A stretch of DNA of 64,000 nt from an uncultured Flavobacteriaceae bacterium (GTDB taxonomy: Bacteria; Bacteroidota; Bacteroidia; Flavobacteriales; Flavobacteriaceae), in contig CANMSB010000015.1 in the NCBI GenBank assembly GCA_947500445.1, positions 43,972 through 107,971 of the forward strand, written 5' to 3'. The notes beneath the pieces were generated by a model, which was not told the DNA's origin, did no database searches, and saw nothing but the letters and a program-made list of their open reading frames with translations. The stretch's first letter is position 1; each line of letters begins with the position of its first letter. Made by a program: the position numbers and the translations under genes. Positions 46,879-54,170 of the stretch are shown one piece after another.

Positions 46879-47667
46879 ATGCACGTACCAAAGATCTTTG
46901 CGATTCTCGCGGGAGTCTACATTGTAGGGCAGTTTCTATACATCGTCTACTATGCCATAGGGTTGGTGCAGTTCAATCCTTTTGTGAAGTTAAAACCGCT
47001 CACCCCTTCGGAGAAGCAGGTGTTGACCGATAATTTTCCCATTTACAGAAAACTTCCGGAGGTGTTGAGAGCGCGTTGTGAGGAGCGCATAAAATGGTTT
47101 AGGAGCCGTAAAAAATTCGTGTTTTATGGCGCGGTATCCCGTCAGGAAGATATCAAACTGATTTTGAGCGGAAGCTTGGTGCTCATGACCCTGGGGTTAA
47201 AAAATTATAAGATGCGGCGCTCTTTAATTCGGGTTATCGTGTACCCTTCCCAATACTATTCCAGGATCAGTCGTCGGCACCATTTAGGGGAGTACAATCC
47301 TTTTTTTAAGACCGTTGTTTTTTCTGCCGAACAGTTGTGGGAAGGCTTTCGGATTCCCAATGACAATATCAATTTGGCCATGCACGAATTTGCCCATGCC
47401 CTTAGTTATGAAATGAAGCGCAAAGGTTCGTGGGAAGCTATGAAGTTTCGTGTGGGTTTCAGGGAGATCCATGCCTTGCTGGCGGCACCGTTGTTTCGGG
47501 AACAAATGGCGGCCACAGGATACTTTAGGGAGTATGGGATGACCAATACGCAAGAATTTTTTTCGGTGGCCGTAGAAAATTATGTGGAAACCCCACAACA
47601 ATTTGACCAAGACTTTCCAGAACTGTACGGGATTTTAAAGCGAATGTTAAAATTTGAGTTTCGTTAA
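46879..47667 (+). CDS. M90/MtfA-like zinc peptidase with N-terminal membrane helix
   Basis: 262 residues. An N-terminal hydrophobic helix (IFAILAGVYIVGQFLYIVYY) is followed by a domain related to MtfA (glucose-regulated metallopeptidase). It has the LPEVLRARCEERIKWFRSRKKF segment, the zinc motif HEFAHALSYE (first His around 168), and the downstream acidic ligand region TNTQEFFSVAVENYVETP. In Escherichia coli MtfA is a soluble aminopeptidase that binds the Mlc repressor; this protein instead carries a membrane anchor. Its substrate is unknown. It lies downstream of argS, possibly co-transcribed. Confidence 0.82.
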   Translation: MHVPKIFAILAGVYIVGQFLYIVYYAIGLVQFNPFVKLKPLTPSEKQVLTDNFPIYRKLPEVLRARCEERIKWFRSRKKFVFYGAVSRQEDIKLILSGSLVLMTLGLKNYKMRRSLIRVIVYPSQYYSRISRRHHLGEYNPFFKTVVFSAEQLWEGFRIPNDNINLAMHEFAHALSYEMKRKGSWEAMKFRVGFREIHALLAAPLFREQMAATGYFREYGMTNTQEFFSVAVENYVETPQQFDQDFPELYGILKRMLKFEFR

Positions 47668-47732
47668 AATACCATCTTATAGCGATATGCGAATGGTACG
47701 ATAAGAAAAATAAATACTGCGGAGTATATTTA

Positions 47733-47755
47733 GTTAGGAATACTAACTATATTTG
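47733..47755 (+). promoter_or_regulatory. Palindromic operator next to -7 box of the thioredoxin-like gene
   Basis: GTTAGGAATACTAAC (47733-47747) is a 15-base palindrome. The perfect -7 box TATATTTG (47748-47755) follows at once. A repressor bound there would block the promoter. Related palindromes lie before the next gene and the MarR gene. Confidence 0.65.
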
Positions 47756-47781
47756 GATAATCTTAATTTAATATTCATATT

Positions 47782-48015
47782 ATGAAAAAATCTATTTTTT
47801 ATCATGCAGGCTGCCCTGTTTGTGTAAGTGCGGAAAAGGAAATAATTGAGTTGATTGGTAAGGACAACTTAGAAATCGTTGATATCGGGACCGTAACCAC
47901 CCGTATTTTAGAAGCGGAGAAGGCCGGGGTAAATTCGGTTCCAGCCTTATTGACTCCTTCGGGACAAGTACTTCATTTAAATTTTGGCGCCTCCTTATCG
48001 GCCTTGAAAGCATAA
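47782..48015 (+). CDS. Small thioredoxin-like protein with CPVC active site
   Basis: 77 residues: IFYHAGCPVCVSAEKEIIEL is a redox CxxC at the start of the first helix, and a later cis-Pro-type segment reads GVNSVPALLTPSGQVLHLNF. The size is close to a glutaredoxin/thioredoxin-minimal fold, cytoplasmic because no signal peptide is present. Expressed from a TATATTTG promoter with an adjoining palindrome. The next gene (a lipoprotein) and the MarR gene downstream carry related palindromes, so a shared redox-responsive regulation is inferred. Confidence 0.82.
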   Translation: MKKSIFYHAGCPVCVSAEKEIIELIGKDNLEIVDIGTVTTRILEAEKAGVNSVPALLTPSGQVLHLNFGASLSALKA

Positions 48016-48028
48016 TTCTATAATCTAT

Positions 48029-48071
48029 AAAGTTAGGATTCCTAATTAAAAATAGGTGAATCCTAACTTTT
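48029..48071 (+). promoter_or_regulatory. Double operator-like palindromes before the lipoprotein gene
   Basis: TTAGGATTCCTAA (48033-48045) is a perfect palindrome. GAATCCTAAC (48058-48067) is a second half-site that overlaps TAACTTTT (48064-48071), one base off the -7 consensus. The two also form a 13-bp stem (48029-48041 with 48058-48070) that could act as a weak terminator for the upstream gene. Confidence 0.55.
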
Positions 48072-48085
48072 CAACTCCAGACAAA

Positions 48086-48811
48086 ATGAAAATAAATCCA
48101 ATAGTAACTTCCATTATAATGGTTTTGGGTGCATTGACCAGTTCGTGCGCCCAAAAAAATGAATATAACAACGCAGATTTTTCCATTAGAAAAGCAACCG
48201 TAACACATCACAAGGCCATCGGGGTGACCGTTTGGCAAATCGATGTCGGTGGTATTGCCGGAAACACCACGCCCGAGCCGATAGGCCAGCTTGATGGGGC
48301 AACGGTTTTAGGGTATGTATTTCCCACTACGCTAAACCCCGCGGATGTCGGTTTTGGCAATGTTAAGGGGATGGTTGCTCTTGCACTTACTTCGCATCCG
48401 GATTTCGACGATACTCCATTATGGGACGAGAACAATGATCGAGCTTTTGATAATGACGGTGTGGTTTGGCATCCCCACTGGGTCATACTCGTAGAAGATA
48501 AAAGGGTCTCCGGGGGCTTGAGGGTAAAACAGTTCACAGAGGGGGATACCGCGGTCGTGCTCCCTCCTACCAACCCTGGAATGCCTATGTATATGGATTC
48601 ACCTGGTTTTCCGGTAACAACTGACAAGGAAACCATTCGGGTTGTGGTGCCCGATTATCGAATCAATAACCAAACGAATTTTAAGTATGATGGCGTTACG
48701 GCCCTTCTAAAAGTAAACGGAAGCAAGGACGATTTGCCTTTATTGGGCGTTTATGAAGTATTCTCCGTGGCAAGTAAAGATTTGTCCTTACCGTATTCGG
48801 TAACAAAATAA
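48086..48811 (+). CDS. Lipoprotein of unknown function
   Basis: 241 residues from ATG 48086. A GTG at 48056 is in frame but lies inside the operator region and before the signal peptide. Lipobox ALTSSC places the lipidated Cys near residue 21. The body is a secreted beta-rich domain with conserved-looking stretches (VWQIDVGGIAGNTTPEPIG, WHPHWVILVEDKRVSGGLR, VVVPDYRINNQTNFKYDGV). No family was recognised. It follows the thioredoxin-like gene and precedes the MarR gene. All three share related palindromes upstream, so it is likely controlled by the same regulator. Confidence 0.75.
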   Translation: MKINPIVTSIIMVLGALTSSCAQKNEYNNADFSIRKATVTHHKAIGVTVWQIDVGGIAGNTTPEPIGQLDGATVLGYVFPTTLNPADVGFGNVKGMVALALTSHPDFDDTPLWDENNDRAFDNDGVVWHPHWVILVEDKRVSGGLRVKQFTEGDTAVVLPPTNPGMPMYMDSPGFPVTTDKETIRVVVPDYRINNQTNFKYDGVTALLKVNGSKDDLPLLGVYEVFSVASKDLSLPYSVTK

Positions 48812-48881
48812 AACAAAAAGTTTGGGTACGAAGAAGTATCCGACCTGACCTTTTGTTGTCGACGGGCATACTTTATTTGAC

Positions 48882-48950
48882 ACGCTTTTGGAAAGCGTAA
48901 GCCAATAGCATAGCAAAAAAAGCCATGCCCCATGAAGATGGGGCATTTTT
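48882..48950 (+). terminator. Two hairpins, the second a strong terminator
   Basis: ACGCTTT-TGG-AAAGCGT near 48882-48898, then ATGCCCCAT (48925-48933) / ATGGGGCAT (48938-48946) with a GAAG loop and a T-run to 48950. They end transcription after the lipoprotein gene. The rest of the 356-base gap to the MarR gene holds the MarR promoter and nothing else recognised. Confidence 0.85.
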
Positions 48951-49119
48951 GTGCTTCCAAAATTGAAATCGTGAGTGCTACACTGCGCCGAGTTTAACAT
49001 TTTCGATCCAGCTTTGGGGCATTCCGTTCTGTTGTATAAAAGGGGTTTTCGGGTGCCGGGAAAACAATTACAAACCTAGCGCAGCGCAATTCTTGATATT
49101 GAAAGTTTATATAGTCTGA

Positions 49120-49136
49120 CAGGATAACTAACTTTG
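49120..49136 (+). promoter_or_regulatory. Promoter and partial operator of the MarR gene
   Basis: TAACTTTG (49129-49136) is a perfect TAnnTTTG box. It overlaps AGGATAACTAAC (49121-49132), which resembles the thioredoxin-gene operator (AGGAATACTAAC). This fits autoregulation. The ATG is 31 bases downstream. Confidence 0.5.
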
Positions 49137-49167
49137 TCTATCGACACCGATAGCGATACACCAAGTT

Positions 49168-49773
49168 ATGAGCGAATCCCTCTTTGATCCGGCAGCACAG
49201 AACGGTAACCTACCCAATAAAATAGTGGCCGGATTGGAAAAGGTTTCCGAGGCCTTTAAGGTATTGTTGTGGGATAAAGGAAAAGAATTAGGGCTGAGCC
49301 CTATTCAAATACAATTATTGCTTTTTGTTGCCTATCATGGACCCGAATTTTGTACGGTCAGTAATTTGGCGAAGGAATTCAATGTGACCAAACCTACGAT
49401 TAGTGACGTGGTGCGGGTTCTGTTGAAAAAACAGTTGATCCAAAAAGATTATTCCAATTCGGACAGTCGTAGCTACGTAATTTTTTTAACGGATTCCGGG
49501 GAACAGATGGTTGAAATGACCAAGGATTTTGCCAATCCCATAAAAAAGCAGTTGAGTAGGGACGCGAAAGTGCTACAACCGCTTTTCCATGTTTTGAGCC
49601 GCTTGATGTACGGATTAAGTAAGGATGGGGTGCTAGGGGAACTGCGTATTTGTTATGGTTGTCGTTTTTATGTAGAAAAAAAAGGTTCGAGCTACTGTAA
49701 TCTTTTGGAGCGAACACTTCGAACAAATGACATTCGAATCGATTGTAAGGAATACGAAAGCCAGGATCAATAG
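49168..49773 (+). CDS. MarR-family regulator with C-terminal cysteine cluster
   Basis: 201 residues. A winged-helix MarR domain spans about 25-140: GLSPIQIQLLLFVAYHGPEF, the recognition helix region VSNLAKEFNVTKPTISDVVR, and the wing DYSNSDSRSYVIFLTDSGEQ. A C-terminal extension of about 40 residues contains four Cys (ICYGC ... SSYCNLL ... IRIDCKEYE), which could bind a metal or iron-sulfur cluster or act as a redox sensor. It is the probable ligand of the TTAGGA-type palindromes found upstream of itself, the lipoprotein gene and the thioredoxin-like gene. It converges on the TonB receptor gene with a 1-base gap. Confidence 0.85.
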   Translation: MSESLFDPAAQNGNLPNKIVAGLEKVSEAFKVLLWDKGKELGLSPIQIQLLLFVAYHGPEFCTVSNLAKEFNVTKPTISDVVRVLLKKQLIQKDYSNSDSRSYVIFLTDSGEQMVEMTKDFANPIKKQLSRDAKVLQPLFHVLSRLMYGLSKDGVLGELRICYGCRFYVEKKGSSYCNLLERTLRTNDIRIDCKEYESQDQ

Positions 49774-49774
49774 T

Positions 49775-52300
49775 TTAAAAACGAACTCTAAAACTGAGAT
49801 TGGGGGTCAACCCTAGGGCCACATTTTCCACTTTTTCGATTTCCCCTTCCGTATCGATCCTATAAAATCTGTTGAAAATGTTTTTCCTATCGGTGATGTT
49901 AAGCACTGACGCACCTACGGTAGCGGCAATTTCAGGAGTCAGTTCAAAAGCGTACATGGCCGAAAAGTCCGCTCGCAGATACTCGGGGAGTCTACTGCTA
50001 TTGGCCTCGGCATAATTGATACGGTTTGGAAAAAAGCTGGTATCCAGCGGATCCGTAGCGGCCGGTTCGGTAAACGGTTTTCCGGTCCGGTAGTTGAGTC
50101 CCAACGCCATTTTTAAAGGACCTAAGGTATAGGTGCCGGCAAGGGTCGCCACATGGCGGACATCCAGGTTGTGCGGAAATTCGGAAGGCATCAGTTCCGG
50201 AAAAAAATAAGTGTTCAAATTATAGCTATAACTGCCCCAAACGCTATAGTTCTCCGTTTTTCTGTTGATCAACAGCTCGAGTCCGCGTATGGTATACTGT
50301 CCGATTTCCCCATTGAACTGGTTTTGGTTCTGAAAGCCCTGGGTTGCGGTGCTAACGCCTTTGACCTCCTTAAAAAAGCCTTCTATTCCCGCATAGAATT
50401 CCTTTGTATCAAAATTAAGTCCTAAAGAGGCCTGTTTGCTGGTGGTAACGGGAAGTGTTTCGCCATCCGAAATGATCCATCGTCGTTTTTCGACCCCTAA
50501 AAAGTTCTGTTCCAAGTCGATGATCTGATTGGTTACCTGGCTCTTGAATTCCCCAAGGCCGACTACCTTCCAGTTTGGGGCAAAGGTATAGTTGAGGTTC
50601 AACCGTGGCTCCGGTATAAATTCTTCAAAGCTATCGGGGTTTTGATAATAGTTCAACCGCAGACCGGCGTTGGCAAAAAGCTTTTTGTCTTCCGAGGTAT
50701 AGGAGAATTCCGAAAAAAGGGCATGGGCGCGCATAATACGTTTTACGTTGCTATCAAAGGGCGGTTGGGTAACCAAGGCCTGGTTGGTAATGCCGGTTTC
50801 GGTAAATTGATACCCATTTCTTAAGGTCGCGACGGTCCCTATCTGCAGTTCGGTAACTAGTTTTGCCCCGGTTTCCTCAACCTTGTTCACCTGTACCAAC
50901 CGTTGTTGGGGATCGGGATAGCTATTGTTGGCACCCAACTCGTAATCGGTGCGATATACGTTAAGGTCCGTAGAAAAACGGTCGCTCCAGGTGCTCGTAA
51001 AATGGCCTCCGAAGGAGGTGTTGGTTTGGTCCAGTTCGCTCTCCGTACTTTCGGCCGAGCCCGTCGTCAGTCGCGAATAGGCAAGCCTGTTGTTGATATT
51101 GATGACACTGGCCCGTAGCTGGTGCTTTGTTCCGATGTCATATAAAAATTTACTGCTGAAATCATAAAAATAAAAGTCGGCCTCTTGTTCAACCACTTGG
51201 CTGTCCTGAAAAGCGCGGCTTGAAAATTCACTGTAGGTCGGGGTATTGAAAAAATCGGTCAACGACCTTCGGGCGGAAAATTGAAACGCCATATCGTCAT
51301 TGATAGGAAGTTGTCCGTATACATCCCCATTGATCATGTTGAAGCCCGCTCCACCAAAAAAAGCGTTTTCCAGTTTGTTTTTGGTACGCATGTCGATGAT
51401 GCCGCTTACACCATCACCATAGACCGCACTGGAACCGTTCTTTATTAAAGTTACCTTATCGGTCAAATAGGGATTGAATGCCGAGATCAATCCGAAAAAG
51501 TGACCGGATTGGTACATTTTTATGCCATCCCATAGCAATAGGTTTTGGTCATTGCTACCGCCACGTATATTAATGTCCGAAACGGTTTCATCAATGCTCT
51601 TTACCCCTGGTAACGCCTGTATGGTCTGTAGGATGTCGGGTTCCATGGCACCGGGGAGTATTCCAAATTCGTTCGTGTTCAGCAGTATGCTCGCATCGGC
51701 CTGTTGTACCAATCCCGCGGTAAGGAATTCGTACACGACCACCTCTTCCAGCTGGTTGTAGAACGGGGTCAACAAAAGCGTTTGGCATGGGGCGTTCGAA
51801 ACCAGCTTTTCAGCAGCTACGAACAGCGTTTTGAAACCAAAAAATTTTATTTGCAATATCGACTTTCTGGAAATTCCCGAAATTGAAAAACGGCCCTCAC
51901 TGTCCGTAACCAACGATTTGCTTCTAGGAAGTACCTCCACAGTTGCACCCGGCACGGTATTTTCTTTAAAATTGTCAAGCACTTGGCCACAGATAGCTAT
52001 AAGTTCGCTTTTGGTAAGGGTATAATACCGATCGTTGAGTTTTTCGATACGGAGCTGTGTCTGTTGCGTGATTGCGGAGAGTGCCGTTTCCAGGTCGGTA
52101 AATTCGGGAACGGTGATGTTGAGGTCTTGAATATCGGCATCGACATAGGATAATTTAATATCGTACCGTTGTTCCAATTCTTGAAGGAACGAAAAAAGTG
52201 CGGTGACGTCTCCCGCTTCTTGCGCCCTACCATAGGAAAAGACGAGAAGTAACAATACGTACAGGAAAACCTTAGGAAGCCTAGGGGGTGTCTTGGGCAT
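49775..52300 (-). CDS. TonB-dependent receptor with STN and carboxypeptidase-like domains
   Basis: 841 residues from ATG 52300 (MPKTPPRLPKVFLYVLLLLV signal peptide). The alternative start 24 bases earlier adds no signal features. An STN domain (about 45-95, DLETALSAITQQTQLRIEKL) and a carboxypeptidase-like domain (NFKENTVPGATVEVLPRSK) follow, then the plug (ALPGVKSIDETVSDINIRGG, NGSSAVYGDGVSGIIDMRTK) and a barrel ending NLSFRVRF. The anti-sigma gene overlaps its start by 20 bases, so receptor, FecR-like anti-sigma and ECF sigma form a transenvelope signalling unit. The ligand is unknown. Confidence 0.92.
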   Translation of the reverse strand: MPKTPPRLPKVFLYVLLLLVFSYGRAQEAGDVTALFSFLQELEQRYDIKLSYVDADIQDLNITVPEFTDLETALSAITQQTQLRIEKLNDRYYTLTKSELIAICGQVLDNFKENTVPGATVEVLPRSKSLVTDSEGRFSISGISRKSILQIKFFGFKTLFVAAEKLVSNAPCQTLLLTPFYNQLEEVVVYEFLTAGLVQQADASILLNTNEFGILPGAMEPDILQTIQALPGVKSIDETVSDINIRGGSNDQNLLLWDGIKMYQSGHFFGLISAFNPYLTDKVTLIKNGSSAVYGDGVSGIIDMRTKNKLENAFFGGAGFNMINGDVYGQLPINDDMAFQFSARRSLTDFFNTPTYSEFSSRAFQDSQVVEQEADFYFYDFSSKFLYDIGTKHQLRASVININNRLAYSRLTTGSAESTESELDQTNTSFGGHFTSTWSDRFSTDLNVYRTDYELGANNSYPDPQQRLVQVNKVEETGAKLVTELQIGTVATLRNGYQFTETGITNQALVTQPPFDSNVKRIMRAHALFSEFSYTSEDKKLFANAGLRLNYYQNPDSFEEFIPEPRLNLNYTFAPNWKVVGLGEFKSQVTNQIIDLEQNFLGVEKRRWIISDGETLPVTTSKQASLGLNFDTKEFYAGIEGFFKEVKGVSTATQGFQNQNQFNGEIGQYTIRGLELLINRKTENYSVWGSYSYNLNTYFFPELMPSEFPHNLDVRHVATLAGTYTLGPLKMALGLNYRTGKPFTEPAATDPLDTSFFPNRINYAEANSSRLPEYLRADFSAMYAFELTPEIAATVGASVLNITDRKNIFNRFYRIDTEGEIEKVENVALGLTPNLSFRVRF

Positions 52301-53195
52301 AAAACAGCACTTTGTTCCCCTCAAATTTAAACTTTATTTGGGAAGGAATACTAATGCTCTTTAAAGCCAATTCGGTATTATCGTTGCTAAAGGTGCCCGT
52401 ATATACTTTATCGAGGTCGATCGCTTTGGTAACGACTTCAACATTGTGTTGTCTTTCAAATTCATCCAGCACAAAACGCAGGGGAACACTCTGGAAAGTA
52501 CTTTCTTTATCGATCCACGAAGGTTTTCCATTTTTGGTCACGCTAGCTGCCGAAATAGTACCTTTTATCTTGGTAAGGGTCTTTCCTGCGGGCAATCGGG
52601 TTTCCTCACCGGCTATTAAAACGCTTACCAGGCCTTCGTAACAGCTTACCTTAAAATAACCGTCTCGTTGTACTACATTGAATTGGGTTCCCAGCACGGT
52701 AACCGTTCCTGCATCAGTGGCTACGGTAAACTTTTTCCCTTTCGCTACCTTAAAAAAGGCCTCTCCGGATAGGGTGATGTTTCGTTCGGTATCCCACTGG
52801 TCTTCGTCGTAGGATAGTTGGGAACCTGCATTTAAAATCACGTTGGAGTTGTCGGGTAAAGTAATTGTTTTATTTTCCGCAAATTGTGTTGCAATATGGG
52901 TATCCAAGGAATTCAAATACACATAGGCACCGCTGATCAGCAGTACAATGGCCGCCGCAACCTTCAAGAACCGGGTGTAGGGTCGTAAGGAGAGCACTTT
53001 GGTCTCCGCAACGGGCGCCGTACGTTGCCTTATGGCGGCAAAGGCTTGGTCCGTATCAAAATCCGGGGCCGAAAGTCGATCGGAAACCGCTTTTATTTTT
53101 TCGTAAGTGGCATAGCCTTCAGAAGCTTTGAATTCCTTTAACTCCGCTTCTGTAAGCTCTTGGTCGATCCACTTTGATAAATGATTCTCTTGCAT
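52281..53195 (-). CDS. FecR-family anti-sigma factor
   Basis: 304 residues. A cytoplasmic N-terminal part (HLSKWIDQELTEAELKEFK) lies ahead of one membrane helix (about 88-106, VAAAIVLLISGAYVYLNSL). The periplasmic FecR domain follows (LPDNSNVILNAGSQLSYDED, ITLSGEAFFKVAKGKKF, VLGTQFNVVQRDGYFKVSC), then the C-terminal STN-like segment (LRFVLDEFERQHNVEVV). It holds the sigma factor until the receptor signals ligand binding. It overlaps the receptor gene by 20 bases and lies 82 bases after the sigma gene. Confidence 0.93.
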   Translation of the reverse strand: MQENHLSKWIDQELTEAELKEFKASEGYATYEKIKAVSDRLSAPDFDTDQAFAAIRQRTAPVAETKVLSLRPYTRFLKVAAAIVLLISGAYVYLNSLDTHIATQFAENKTITLPDNSNVILNAGSQLSYDEDQWDTERNITLSGEAFFKVAKGKKFTVATDAGTVTVLGTQFNVVQRDGYFKVSCYEGLVSVLIAGEETRLPAGKTLTKIKGTISAASVTKNGKPSWIDKESTFQSVPLRFVLDEFERQHNVEVVTKAIDLDKVYTGTFSNDNTELALKSISIPSQIKFKFEGNKVLFYAQDTP

Positions 53196-53277
53196 GATTA
53201 CTGACTTTATGCTAAACGTATAACAGTTGGTGTTGTAAAAACCCTACTTGTTTGATTTTGAAGGTACTTCATACTAT

Positions 53278-53784
53278 CTAAATACCGTCAATTTTTGCGC
53301 GCAAGGCTTTTAACGCCAAATGCATCCGTTTTTCAATGGCTTTTACGGTCACTCCTTCCATCTCGGCAATTTCGGCATACTTTTTTCGATCGATCCGGTT
53401 CAATAAAAAAGTGGTACGCTGGTTTTCCGGTAAACTTTGCAGTGCGCGCTCAAGCTTTTCTTTAAACTCCTTCTCCTCTAATAAAAATTCTGGGGATTCC
53501 TGAGTAGTCTTCAACGTTTTATCGGCATACTTCAATCGAACCTTTTCTGCTTTGATGACGTTCAGATACAAATTATTGGCTACGGTGTACACAAACGATT
53601 TGGCTTTGGCCGGACTCACTTTCGCACAATTCTCCCAAAGTTTTACAAATGCTTCCTGTACGGCATCATGGGCCTTTTCTTCATTACCGAATTTATAATA
53701 AATATAGTTGAAAACCGTTTTTGAATGAAGGTTGAAGATGTTCGCGAACGTATCATCCTCACATACGGTGTCCTTGTCTTTCAT
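53278..53784 (-). CDS. ECF RNA polymerase sigma factor (Bacteroidota sigma-70 family)
   Basis: 168 residues from ATG 53784 (MKDKDTVCEDDTFANIFNLH). A TTG-started 24-residue basic extension to 53856 is possible but less likely. Region 2 is FNYIYYKFGNEEKAHDAVQE with AFVKLWENC; region 4 is LPENQRTTFLLNRIDRKKYA ... AEMEGVTVKAIEKRMHLALK. It directs transcription of genes controlled by the receptor-anti-sigma pair encoded downstream. It is divergent from a lipoprotein gene across 386 bases. Confidence 0.92.
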   Translation of the reverse strand: MKDKDTVCEDDTFANIFNLHSKTVFNYIYYKFGNEEKAHDAVQEAFVKLWENCAKVSPAKAKSFVYTVANNLYLNVIKAEKVRLKYADKTLKTTQESPEFLLEEKEFKEKLERALQSLPENQRTTFLLNRIDRKKYAEIAEMEGVTVKAIEKRMHLALKALRAKIDGI

Positions 53785-54170
53785 TTTCTGTTGAAAATTG
53801 GGTTTGTTTTTTTTCGGTAAATAACTTTTTTTGAAAGGCTTTTTTGGTAATTTCAAACCAATCGTAAAAAGCCGTTGCGCCGATGATGACGTCTTTTTAG
53901 TAACGCTGTTTTGACCAAAGATATTTTAAAAAAGGTTAAGAATTCAAGTAGGGTGTTTTTTTGATCGATTGTTTTACCATTGAACTTGTATATACTTTTT
54001 GTTTGGAACCGAGAAAATTGGCTTTTGTGCCGTTATGAAGTTATTTTTAAAAAGCATAGCAGGGCTACGGTTGTTAAAAATTGCAAAATAAGGGTGCAAA
54101 ATGTGATTTTCGCAGGTAAAAGAAAAAGTGTAAACCAGTTCATTACAATAACATTAAATTCCAAATCATT
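53785..54170. other. Divergent intergenic region, mostly occupied by a dispersed repeat
   Basis: Holds the sigma-gene promoter region (not resolved) and a copy of the intergenic repeat from about 53975 to 54150. That copy leaves 20 bases before the lipoprotein start codon. Confidence 0.6.
53975..54150 (+). repeat. Intergenic repeat, diverged copy upstream of lipoprotein gene
   Basis: Shares with 60713-60930, in the same order: TACCATT; TTTTTGTTTGGAACCGAGAA; GGCTTTTGTG / AAGCTTTTGTG; CTACGG..G.TAAAAAT; GCAAAATG; AGGTAAAAGAAAAA; AGTTC.TTA.AATA. Central GCATAGCAGGGCTACGGTTG also matches the element after eno read on its minus strand. Overall identity is moderate. Confidence 0.65.

Noticed and set aside
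48056..48085. GTG start for the lipoprotein gene
   Set aside because: It would put ten residues before the signal peptide and lies in the operator palindrome.
53785..53856. 24-residue N-terminal extension of the ECF sigma factor
   Set aside because: It begins at a TTG and consists of Lys-rich low-complexity residues; the ATG at 53784 gives the usual start for this family.
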